Below are positions 23,290-32,474 of a stretch of 64,000 bases of DNA, piece by piece. The position numbers and the translations under genes were made by a program. The DNA is taken from assembly GCA_022478985.1 (NCBI GenBank), contig JAKSZP010000173.1:1-64000 (forward strand), read 5' to 3'. How positions within the stretch are numbered: position 1 is the first letter of the stretch; each line of letters begins with the position of its first letter. This stretch comes from Massospora cicadina (lineage: Eukaryota; Entomophthoromycota; Entomophthoromycetes; Entomophthorales; Entomophthoraceae). The notes below the pieces were generated by a model. It did not search any database. It saw nothing but the letters and a program-made list of their open reading frames with translations, and was not told where the DNA came from.

Positions 23290-24210
23290 GGCCAGTCAGT
23301 TTTTGTCATCCATCAATTTCGCTTGTATCCTTTTCTTCAAGGTTGTATCAAATGCTTGCAATTGTATATTGATCAGGATACTCATCAGTTGGTTTAGGTA
23401 TTGCTCAGTACTCATCCCTGATGTAGGTTCCACCACCAAATATATTATTGGTGGCAACGCGGCCTTTCTTCCATATAACAATTCAAATGGCATCTTTCCT
23501 GTCACTGTATGATGACTAATATTGTAGGCAAATGTCACCGAACACTTTTACATTCCCCACGCAGAAGTTCTCCTTGCAACTAGCTTCCTCAGCGTTGCAT
23601 CTAGCATTCCATTGACCCGTTCTACCAGTCCTTCTATCTCTGGCTGGTATGGTACTGACACAACTCCTCAGATCCACATTATTTTGTTTAACCTTGGGAT
23701 AACATGAGATGTGAAGTTGGTCCCATTGTCACTCAGCAGGACCTGCGGAAATCCATGCCAGTATACCACTTATTCCAAAAGAAACTCACAGTACTGGTAG
23801 CATCTACTCTGGTTAGGGCCCTCATCTCAACCCATCTCATCAGATGGTCGATGGCAACTATGATGTAATTGACTCTCCCTGTACTCATTGTCAGTGGTCC
23901 CATCACATCAATGGACACCATGTGCCAGGCAAATCAAGGGCGGACCAGTCAGTATCCAGTTGTATTTTTATGCGGTTTGTGCAGCTGGCACTCCATGCAA
24001 CAAGCCAGATAATCCGCGACATTGTAGTTGATCGAAATCCCAGTAATACTGGCAAATGTGGTCTGTTGTTTTCTCAGGCCTCCATGCCCGACAACCTTGT
24101 GAGCTGCTTGTACTATCACCGCTCTTTCCAACAGTTTTGGGAATAATAGCCGCTTCCCATTGATTGTCTTGAATACTTGTCCATCCATAGTCTCAGTGTT
24201 TTCCATTGCT
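23290..24210 (-). pseudogene. Element C integrase
   Basis: The minus-strand zinc domain (24206-23949) reads AAHKVVGHGGLRKQ ... YLACCMECQLHK, a complete HHCC. The core starts at 23921 with MVSIDVMGPLTMSTGRVNY, carrying the first catalytic Asp and the AIDHLMRWVE strand. The C-terminal side (23538-23296) reads TFAYNISHHTVTGKMPFELL and RKAALPP, the conserved AYN..H...SPFELLYGR region. The part with the second Asp and the Glu is frame-broken near 23560-23735. Confidence 0.88.
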
Positions 24211-24212
24211 TT

Positions 24213-24900
24213 TCAAAGTGCACCTTGGATTTCTCTGGGCTCGTCCCCAATTTTTCCTTTAACCATTCTCTGGAATAGCTCATCCGCCTGTGGGTATACC
24301 AACTGGACCATTGGCAACTGCAATAAGCCATCCACATTCTGGCAAGAAGCCCCCGCTTGGTGGACTATCTCATAATTGTAAGCCTGAAACTTAAGTGTTA
24401 TCGGGCTAGTTGTCCTTCCAGTTCTTTTAGATTGTGCAGCCAATGCAGCAAAGAGTGGTCTGTTACCACCTTAAAGTGCATTCTGTGGACGTACACCTAA
24501 AACTGCTTGAATGCGTAAATGACCACAAGGCATTCCCACTAAGTCATGGTGAAGTTCCTCTCATTGGATGAGAGTGTCCGGCTCACATACACCACCAGAT
24601 GTTTGTCCCCCAAGTTCGCCTACTTGGCTCAGTATGGTGCTGATCACCATCAACGAAGCATTGGTTTGAATGATAAACTCCCAATCGAAATTTGGATATT
24701 TCAGAATCAGCGAATCTGTCAAATACTGGTGTAACTCATTGAAGGAGTCCTGGGCCTCTTCATTCCATACAAATCCTTTTTTCAGATCCTTTAATAAATG
24801 GAATAATGGCTCAGCTATTCGGGAAAAATCCTGAATAAATCTTCTATAGTATACAACCATCCTAAGGAACACTTGGATGTCTCAGACACTCTTTGGTACA
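24213..24900 (-). pseudogene. Element C RT connection and RNase H
   Basis: The frame from 24872 begins FLRMVVYYRRFIQDFSRIAE, the standard Gypsy connection (GYYRRFI..FS.IA.PL..LL), and continues to FIIQTNASLMVISTILSQ, where the first RNase H Asp is Asn (QTNAS for TDAS). The end of the domain, FQAYNYEIVHQAGASCQNVD (about 24400-24340), matches the conserved 'Y.I.Y..G..N..AD.LSR' stretch. Stops separate the pieces. Confidence 0.85.
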
Positions 24901-25083
24901 GCCATACGTTCTATAGCTGCTATCTTCTGGGTTTGCGACTGCAATCCACTTAAGTTGATTACAAATCCCAGGTATTCCAACTCTTTCTTAAAGAAGTGAT
25001 ACTTCCTTAGCTTAATCTTCAAGTTAGCCGCGGACAGTTGCTTAAATACTTCTTACAAGTGGTAGAGGTGATCATTAAACGTC

Positions 25084-25575
25084 CTACTGAACACGTTGAT
25101 ATTGTCCAGATATACCAGGATGCATGACAACTTTCAAGTCGCTTAATATTGCATCCATGGTCTTCTGAAACGTTGAATGCGCATTGCGTAGACCCTGGGG
25201 CATCCTCATTGGTTGGTATAGCCCCTGCGCATTAATAATAGTGCATTTTTCCTGGTCTTCTTTTGGCAAGTCGATCTGCCAATATCCTGAGATCAGATCC
25301 ATCACAGAGAAATACTTCACTTCTCCTAAACGATCTAGCACATTGTTGATCCTTGGTAGGGGATACAAATCCTTCTTCATAATTTTGTTCAGCCTTTGGT
25401 AGTCAATCACCGCCTGGTTGGATCCAGCCTTCTTCTTCACAATCAGAATCAGACTCGCACAGGTACTTGATGATGGAACTAGAAGCCCATGCTTCACTAG
25501 TTTACTGATTTCATCCTCCAATATTACTTCCACAGCTTTCAATCATCAGATCAGTCTCATCCTTATCAATAGATT
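25084..25575 (-). pseudogene. Element C reverse transcriptase
   Basis: A 152-codon frame (25542-25084) has EDEISKLVKHGLLVPSSST, LILIVKKKAGSNQAVIDYQR, YFSVMDLISGYWQIDLPKED and MRMPQGLRNAHSTFQKTMDA, which are RT motifs 1-5 of Ty3/Gypsy. The next motif lies in another frame and reads VYLDNI (about 25100-25116), so the second catalytic Asp is Asn. The domain is otherwise well preserved. Confidence 0.92.
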
Positions 25576-26170
25576 TTCCCCAGTGTCAACCTTGTGGATT
25601 ACATCTTATGCACATCCCAAATTGTGGTCATCCTGAGTGAACACTTCCCAATAAATCTCAAATAGTTTGAGCACCTCTTCTTGCTAGCCTTCTGGCAGAT
25701 CTGCGAGCTGCTCTCAACCAACCAATAAGTTGATAATTTCAGCTACCCCAACCAGTAATCCTATTTCGTTGCGAGACCCAAAATCATGGAATCTTCTCAA
25801 TTTGGCCATCAGGATCAGATGAATAAACGCAATGAACTGATTCCTCTTGATCTTCATCAGTTCATCACTCAAATTCGCCAGGAGAACTAGAATTTCTCCA
25901 TGGCCTGGCATTATTATCCCAGGATCCACCCATGGCTCCACTCTGGACTTCTTCCAGGGGCTTCCGACTTCCCCATACAACCACTCAGGAATCTCAAATG
26001 TCAACCCTGTGTCAACTATTATCTGCAATTCAGCCGGTATGGTCCTCTCATTATTGATCCTTAGTGGAATTCCACGGTTCTCTAGGATTTCCGCTGGCAT
26101 TTCACATCACTTTTCTACCAACTAATTGGTATTGAATCAGGACAATGCCATCATTATATATCAGATTAAT
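25576..26170 (-). pseudogene. Element C protease-RT linker
   Basis: The frame 26100-25714 reads MPAEILENRGIPLRINNERT and EILVLLANLSDELMKIKRNQ. Gypsy elements carry between protease and RT a beta-rich segment of the form 'I.L.N.S...I.IKKG..IA', and element E has its own version at 43816-43460. No enzyme activity is implied. Confidence 0.55.
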
Positions 26171-26560
26171 GAAGTTGTTTCTCTGATTCAGCGGAGCTTC
26201 ACTGTCCTTCTGGTATACCAATGGTAACATCTGACCCAAGGTGGTCAACATATTATCCTCAAAGTTACATTTAACACCGTATTTCTGTAGAAACTCTGTC
26301 CCAATCAGAATGTTATAGTTTTGGGTTCTCCAAAACTATTGCTGGTGCAGATGCCACCAATGACCTGAATCGTAGTGGCAGCACACTATATGCTCCACAG
26401 GAAACGGTGGTGTTTGGCCCATCTGTCCCATATTCTCTCTTGTGTTCCAAGTCTGGCGAGATCTTCATCTTCTTTACCAGCTTGGTCGAGACAATATTGA
26501 TGGGCACTCCACTGTCAACGATCACCCTCACCCTCACTCAATTCACTTGTATGTCTATAT
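26171..26560 (-). pseudogene. Element C protease
   Basis: The frame 26537-26313 begins RVRVIVDSGVPINIVSTKLV, the active-site block with DSG kept. It continues SPDLEHKREYGTDGPNTT and ends near an ILIGTEFL-like flap (about 26310-26295) in a shifted frame. The protease of element E is clearly related (AILDTGSPVNVISTKLTKKI), so C and E are sister families. Confidence 0.85.
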
Positions 26561-26951
26561 ACATACACTCAGAGTATTGTAATATAGTGTTTACTGAGTG
26601 AATGGCGGCGTTATAAGCTGCATTTAGGGTGTAAATAATTTGTGCTGATAAATCAGGAAACGATTATTTATCATGCTGAGGGGGATAGACAGATTAGCCT
26701 CATCTAAACAGATGTCAGATAACTCTTCAGGATTTTCAGCAGTTTAGATCTTGTCCGCCAGTTGTCAGGCGTACAGCTGGGCAACTTCCTGGATTATCTT
26801 GGGGTCAATTATCTTCGCCCTGGCTCTGGTCATGGCATTCACATCCATATTGACCACTTGATATAGCTGATCCTGCTCATCATCTATGAACAGATCACTA
26901 ATATCAATTTCTTCATTCATGATGTTGGGAGGAACAGGTTTCTCCGCAGCT
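26561..26951 (-). other. Element C gag-protease spacer
   Basis: No frame over 50 codons lies between the gag zinc knuckle and the protease. It is AT-rich with scattered stops and presumably holds the worn junction of gag and pol. Confidence 0.4.
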
Positions 26952-28240
26952 CTAGACTGTTCCTTGTCTAGGCTGCAGGCCCTTTCCTAAATCCTTGGTG
27001 GCTGCTGACTCCTTGGCCTGGACCACGTTAATCTGATCCTTCAGCTTTTTACAGTGTACGGCGAAATGACCTTTCCCGCCACACTGAAAGCAGACCTTCT
27101 CCTTCTTGTTTAACCGTTTGAATTCTTTAGGCTTATTCCCTGACATGGTTTGATTGGTAGCCTCCTTAGCTCCTTTGCTTCCCTTTGTGGGATTTGGATT
27201 TTGTACCATATTGGACTTGAAGCTTCTATTTGGGGCATAAAATGTCACTCCCAAAATCTTCAAGTTATATACCATTTGCAAGTTAGTTATTTCTGTCGCA
27301 AACATGGAAGACATCATATGATGCAAATTGCAATAGGGCTGAAGGGCCACTTGCAATGCGATTATAGCATCAAAGTCATCCAATACTTTCCTCCAGCCAG
27401 GATCTGTGACTCCTGGTAAAATCAATCCACGAAGCTAGCAAGAGACTCGTCTTTATGGAACTGGATACCATAAATTCTTGCTTGCATTTTGACATGCAAA
27501 ACAGACTCCCAAACTCCTTCATGATAGCTGCCTTTGCCTCGGCATACGACCAGCTGTCCCCCTCTAGGTGAGGTAACACTAAGTTTTGACAGTTGGTGTC
27601 CAGGCAATTAATGACCATCAACGCCTTTTGACAATCTTCGTAGCCATTCATGGTCATGTCAAACAGTTAGAAAAATGCTGGGGCATTATTCCTATGGAAC
27701 GTTGGCAATTTTGGCATTGCCCTAAATTCCTCCAAGTTATTTCTGGCTGATTCTCTCAGTTCAGCTACTTGGCTAACTTGTGGAGTGACTTTGGGCATCA
27801 TCTCCAAAATGGCATTAAAAGTGAGTGGCATGTTCCTTAGTGTATTAAACTTCCCAGGTATCATGCAAGGACTTCTTTCTTCGGCATTGCTTGCTATATC
27901 AGGCTCACAAGCACATCTATGAGCTTTAAGTTTCTCCATTTGTTTGATTAATTTCTCAATATCCACACCAAATTTTCTTAAATGAACGCGATCCGCTTCC
28001 TGCTCCATTTTCAAGTATAAGGCCTCTTGAATGAGGTCCCCTTCTTTTTTCTTCAATGAGTTTAATTTGCTGAGTAACTCGTTCCCAAAGCTGGCTACAT
28101 TCTCTACTCCTTCCTCCACCTTGGTGACTCATTCTTCCAAGGCCGCAAACTCCCAATGGTCCACTGAGTTTAAGGCATTCTGGTTCACAGTGGCTATCTT
28201 GGTCCACAGTTTGTGTAGCTCTTCTTTGTATGACATTATT
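26952..28240 (-). pseudogene. Element C gag
   Basis: Three frames follow from 28119 leftward. The first (28119-27667) is a charged coiled-coil-like N-terminus (ELLSKLNSLKKKEGDLIQEA ... DIEKLIKQMEKLKAH). The second (27657-27376) is a capsid part with CQKALMVINCLDTNCQNLVL and AEAKAAIMKEFGSL. The third (27425-26952) ends in a Lys-rich stretch and the zinc knuckle VCFQCGGKGHFAVHCKK (CX2CX4HX4C, about 27100-27050). Together they form a classic Gypsy Gag of about 400 residues, broken by two shifts. Confidence 0.88.
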
Positions 28241-28260
28241 ATAGATTCTTTATTCAACTA

Positions 28261-28278
28261 CCCCTGTAGTGAGCACCA
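28261..28278 (-). promoter_or_regulatory. Element C primer-binding site
   Basis: On the minus strand: TGGTGCTCACTACAGGGG, three bases inside the 5' LTR. It begins with TGG, the complement of a tRNA CCA end. The same site occurs in D, E, G and the 37.8-kb LTR. Confidence 0.85.
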
Positions 28279-28281
28279 ACT

Positions 28282-29406
28282 TGTAAAAATTTACTTAAGG
28301 TTTGATATTGGCAAGCAACCCAGTAACCTTTTTACTGCACAAGTTAGGTTTCCTTGTGCACTTTGTCACATCGTATAGAATGTATTAATCATAATAGTAT
28401 GGAGACTGTTATCCATAACTGAGTGTGAATTATATTTTGGCCCAACGATTGGCCAGTATTTCCAAAGAAATACTCGTGAAGTCATACTTATAGGGATTTG
28501 TTCCCTATACTCTTGTCCACCCAATATTCGCTAACATACTCCAGTGACAGTCTCTCACAGCCCGATACACAGTCAGCAGCTATCCCTGATTGTGGTTCCT
28601 TCTTCTCTAGATCCCCGCTCAGATCTACTCTTCTCTCTGAGAGTCTTCCAATTATTGCCCTCTGCAATAATATCCTTGAGATAGACAACACAATAGAAGC
28701 TGATAGTCTCGCTATACACTGAATTGGTAATATTGCTGTAAACTCTAAACTCTGTAAAGTTACTTTTTTTACTATAGTATATCCAAGGGAATATATATAG
28801 TGGGGAATTTGGCTGTCTAACCCTCAGGTGACACCTCTTCGATGAAATGGCAGCTGTTGCTGTTGAATCATCCATCCTCGTCTTGGCAGCAATGGTCTTC
28901 CCCATCCTGGCTAGGATTCCATCATTGGACATCCTCAAGACCTCAAACAAAAAAGTCAAGAAATGTGTCCTTAATGTTTTCCTCTCGATCCAAGCAAACC
29001 AACCATATTTGGCTAGCAACCTGCTTAGGTAATGGAACTTATTACCCAATATGGTAGGTCTCTCACCAACCAATTGATTCGCTAGTTGCAGGCAGCATCA
29101 CTCGCCTCACAACTTGCTATACTATTCCCAATCAGTTGGTGATGAAACCTGATCAATACCAATCGGTACACCTGATGGTTAATCACTATCAGATGCCCCT
29201 ATTTCATTGGCAACTCGCCCAATAAGATCTTAAGTATTCATCTGGATTGATCCCCAACAGATACAACCAGGTGAATATCCCAAAATCCCCCAAACGTAGT
29301 TCCTCTGAAACTTGGGCCAACCAATTTCTGATTCACTTTGCTTTAGGAATTTTCCCCTAGCGATACCAGGTAATCTAGTAGGCTGGGAATATGGGCAAAA
29401 ATCCCA
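28282..29406 (-). repeat. Element C 5' LTR
   Basis: 1125 bases, partner of 19875-21003. It is bordered on the left by the primer-binding site and on the right by TSD ACACC (29407-29411). Confidence 0.93.
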
Positions 29407-29411
29407 ACACC
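29407..29411. repeat. Target site duplication of element C, right copy
   Basis: ACACC, identical to 19870-19874. Confidence 0.85.
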
Positions 29412-30525
29412 ATCATTATAATGACAAATTATTTTATGCCCTTATTAGAGTGGACATAGGGAAATTTATAACAATTGAGATAGTTTAGACCTTTCAGATG
29501 ATATAATTCATCTAGGGATATAATGTTGGCTAGAAGGATCATACATTACTTTGGCTAGATGTCATTAACCCACAAATGTGATCAAATTAACTAAGTAATA
29601 AGTGATAGCGAGAGCTCTTAAAGGAGCTAAGCTTTTAATAAAAACACTTTTATCATCTGACATCTCCTTATAAAAATAATTATAATTAATCCTTGTAAAA
29701 AAACTTAATTTTATATCATCTCCAACGCCTTTATGATATCAGGTTAATTTATATTAACTAACAGCCTATATTTTTTATAATCATAGGATTTTAGTAATTA
29801 GCATTCAATTACAATATATTTTTTTAAAAGTATCATTGAATGGGATTATTTTTTATAATATGATGATGGGTAAAATTTATATAATATGAATAAATAATAA
29901 GCAAAATAGTAAACATAATTTATCAACACTATTTATCTTTGAGGTAATGGCAAACATTAAGTTTCAAAGCATACAGCTTCAGCTCACAGGTCTTTCAGAT
30001 GTATAAAGAAGATATGATTGAACTGGCCAACCCAAGGAGGGTCATACCCCACTTGCAGTACACCCGCCATGAAGTTGCAGTTTCCAAAGTGGGTCAGGTA
30101 TTAGATAAAGCAAACCATAGTTATTTAGTAAAAATACAATTTGTATGTTACTTGTCAAGATGGTGAAAGATGGGCAACAAAGGGAACTCAGATTTCCAAG
30201 TTCTTTTTAGAATCAAAAGACAAGGTCTAAAGCATCAAGTCTCATGGGCTCTTTAGACCAGGATGGAGAATAAAACTCATGTACCAGAAACAGTAGCTTT
30301 TTCTAATGCAAATGCTTTACATGAGCTTACAAGGCTTATCTAACAATAGACGTCTAAAGAATACTTTTTTAAGACAATCTGGCCCATAAGATGAGTCTAG
30401 AAAGCCTTTTTGACTCAATCAAAGTAAAGGTGCTAACCAAGGAAGTTAATAAAACTTATTACTAACAACTTCTCTAGGCTAGATGGCTTTCTCTACGAAT
30501 ACTGCAAAGCAAACTTTATAGTAAT
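29412..30525. other. AT-rich spacer with one unassigned coding-like patch
   Basis: The stretch is mostly AT-rich and unreadable. At about 29965-30155 the + strand stays open for some 60 codons and reads VFQMYKEDMIELANPRRVIP then YTRHEVAVSKVGQVLDKANH. It looks protein-like but I cannot assign it; it could be a fragment of a host or transposon protein. Confidence 0.3.
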
Positions 30526-30542
30526 GATAATTACTTACTAAA
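30526..30542. repeat. Target site duplication of LINE-B, left copy
   Basis: GATAATTACTTACTAAA (17 bp), identical to 32458-32474. Confidence 0.9.
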
Positions 30543-32457
30543 CCTTAATTAGTTTTTTTTTCTTTCCACTCAATCCAACTTTTGAGCATTTTTAATCTAA
30601 AAGAGCTAATTTTAACATCCATCACCTTGCTGCAACACCGTTTCCAGCCAATACCATTGGCTTTACCACCTGCTACTCCAATGTATGGCAACAGCGCTCC
30701 ACCCACTAGCATTTACTGCCTGGCAGGCAAATGTGTGCGGACTGTCTCATCCAGTCCGCCAAATACATCTGGCCTCTTTGTCCCTCCAAGGGACTTAGCA
30801 CTCCACCTCATTAAAGTCCACCCAACCCGCCCCCATCCTCTAGCCCTACCTCGCACCACTATCCACTTTTGCCTCTGCATTGAGTAAAGACTCTCTCTTC
30901 CCATATTCCAACAAAGCAATAATTGAGCTGGCAACGGCCACCTTCACATCAGCAGGATTTAAAGACTTCCGCCCTTACAAGGGATACTTTGATATAGGCT
31001 TCCCCACTGAAGAGGACTGGCCGCTGTGGCAGCAACGCCATTAATATATAAAAACACACCCATTATCACCACCCAAACACATCACCATGAGGATACCACA
31101 CTTGTGGTGACCTTTGTGAACTCCCCTCACACCTTCCCCATCAAACACGTTATGAGGATTTGATGTCAGGACTGTCCACTTATGGCACAGACCCCATCCT
31201 CAAATTCATTGTCCCAAGTGGTGCTGAGCACCTAGAAGCACCTCAGGCAATGTCCACCATTACCCCCCGCCAGCTAACCATGGTCCAGCACATCCCACTG
31301 CATGCCTATATCTCATCCACACCTGACCGTTTCTTTTGGGCTCACATCAACAACAGTTGCACAATTTGCCCCCTCTGCCATGAGTTATACCATGCAAAAA
31401 AGCATGTCAATACAATTCAGACCCTGTGATCACTGAAAACTCCACCCATGAGGCCACACCAACAGCGTTCAAGTGGGGAATTTGGCTGCCCTCCCAGTCC
31501 ATGCGCTCAATGAATCAGAAGCAAAATCTAGCAATATAAACCCAAGTCACCCAATTTACACCCATGCAACCAATCGGGATCAGGCTTAGACCCATATTTG
31601 ATCAAAAAATCCTCTCGCTCCAAAACTTACCCAACCACAGCCACCTATCACCAAGTCAATCTAATTTAACCAAAATCCTTGAAACTTATTAAATGAAGTG
31701 TCTGAATCTGGTGAAATTGTCCCACCCCCAGCTAAACCATTCAATTTAGAACTTTATTTAAATTCAGACTTTGATGCCCCACTCCCACCCAAACAATATG
31801 TCCCTAAACCCAATGCTACCCCATACCAAAGCAACCATGAGCTTGCTGAGGCTGAGGTGGCCTCACCCAAAATTCGCCTTATCCATGAAGCTGTGACAAA
31901 ATCAGTCACTGAGTTCAAAGAAGGGATGCATATCACCAGGTTCCCCCCTGATTTCCCTGCTATTCCAAAAGGTGAAATCACCCACCTCACTGAAGCTGCC
32001 ACCACCACTGTCAAGCATGCCACTGAACTGGCAGATTTTTCCCCATCAACACATGTTAGCAGAGCCAAAATTGCAAAATTAGCCCAGCTTCCTGACGCCC
32101 ACATCCAAGCTAAACACCATGTTGCTGAACTCATAAATGCTATTTTACAGGCCCAAATTGTCAATTTCAACAATTATCTGCCTCACCTCAACCCTCACCA
32201 CACGGACGCCCCAATCTCCTTGCTATCAGCATTGGTCCGCCTCTTCAATGCTGAAGTTGATGATCCGCCTGATACCCCTTCCCCTCCACCATGGTGGGAT
32301 AAGCGGCTCACCGCTGTGCTTCCTGGTAGGATGTTTTATCTTTTTGTGTGTCCCGCAGCTTTTTTAGGGCGGTTGATTCATGTTTTTGGTTTGTTTAGTT
32401 TTGGAGTTTCCATATTGTTATGCCCATCCCCTGGTTGGCGTACCTCAAATAAATTTA
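30543..32457 (+). mobile_element. LINE-B, ORF1-only non-LTR element
   Basis: A 1.9-kb + strand insertion is bracketed by a perfect 17-bp TSD. From the 5' end it has a T-rich leader, a LINE ORF1 with a zinc-knuckle-like motif, a long Pro/Ala-rich open frame, and a 3' tail (CCTCAAATAAATTTA). There is no endonuclease or RT. Because both ends are marked by the TSD, this is not simple 5' truncation. The plan matches HAL1-type elements, which keep ORF1 and depend on another LINE's RT. Origin by internal deletion of a longer LINE is inference. Confidence 0.75.
30580..31435 (+). pseudogene. LINE-B ORF1, N-terminal and RNA-binding part
   Basis: Pieces in successive frames read ATFTSAGFKDFRPYKGYFDI (about 30937-30996), a DTTLVVTFVNSPHTFPIKHV strand (about 31091-31150), and then the open frame 31160-31429: MSGLSTYGTDPILKFIVPSG ... 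LTMVQHIPLHAYISS ... SCTICPLCHELYHAKKH. The block order (beta-strand, GLSTYG, HIPLHAYI, zinc knuckle) matches LINE-A ORF1 (VKDLTQIPHSTFIDI, then ICTYCDAFSHKVHTC). The final Cys of the knuckle is His or lost here. At least two frameshifts are present. Confidence 0.7.
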
Positions 32458-32462
32458 GATAA
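31683..32462 (+). CDS. LINE-B long open frame, Pro/Ala-rich, unknown
   Basis: This is the longest quiet frame of the region: about 259 codons open from 31683, with a TAG-side stop at 32460-32462 inside the right TSD. It has no ATG near its start, so it probably continues ORF1 after a frameshift. It reads PPPAKPFNLELYLNSDFDAP, then a helical Ala/His-rich middle (ARIAKLAQ-type, ELINAILQAQIVNFNNYL), then DTPSPPPWWDKRLTAVLPG; the last 40 codons are the 3' untranslated tail. No domain is recognised. It could be the C-terminal part of ORF1 or foreign sequence carried by the element. Confidence 0.45.
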   Translation, partial: NLLNEVSESGEIVPPPAKPFNLELYLNSDFDAPLPPKQYVPKPNATPYQSNHELAEAEVASPKIRLIHEAVTKSVTEFKEGMHITRFPPDFPAIPKGEITHLTEAATTTVKHATELADFSPSTHVSRAKIAKLAQLPDAHIQAKHHVAELINAILQAQIVNFNNYLPHLNPHHTDAPISLLSALVRLFNAEVDDPPDTPSPPPWWDKRLTAVLPGRMFYLFVCPAAFLGRLIHVFGLFSFGVSILLCPSPGWRTSNKFR

Positions 32463-32474
32463 TTACTTACTAAA
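32458..32474. repeat. Target site duplication of LINE-B, right copy
   Basis: GATAATTACTTACTAAA, identical to 30526-30542, directly after the CTCAAATAAATTTA tail. Confidence 0.9.

Larger units (their letters stand above)
19875..29406 (-). mobile_element. Element C, complete Gypsy LTR retrotransposon
   Basis: The element is 9.5 kb with two 1.1-kb LTRs (TGT...CCCA), matching 5-bp flanks ACACC, a primer-binding site inside the right LTR, and a purine-rich tract inside the left LTR. The minus strand reads gag, protease, RT, RNase H, integrase from right to left. All frames are broken, and the catalytic box of RT reads YLDN. Its length exceeds that of E (6.3 kb) mainly because of about 2 kb between integrase and 3' LTR, which holds an antisense open frame. 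Confidence 0.93.

Noticed and set aside
23303..26125. Several + strand frames of 64-100 codons in element C
   Set aside because: They are antisense shadows of integrase, RT, linker and protease; unlike the frame at 21541-22247 they overlap well-supported minus-strand domains.
28573..29073. 166-codon minus-strand open frame in the right LTR of C (and its shorter copy at 20304-20528)
   Set aside because: It lies fully inside an LTR, is broken in the partner LTR, and has no recognisable domain.
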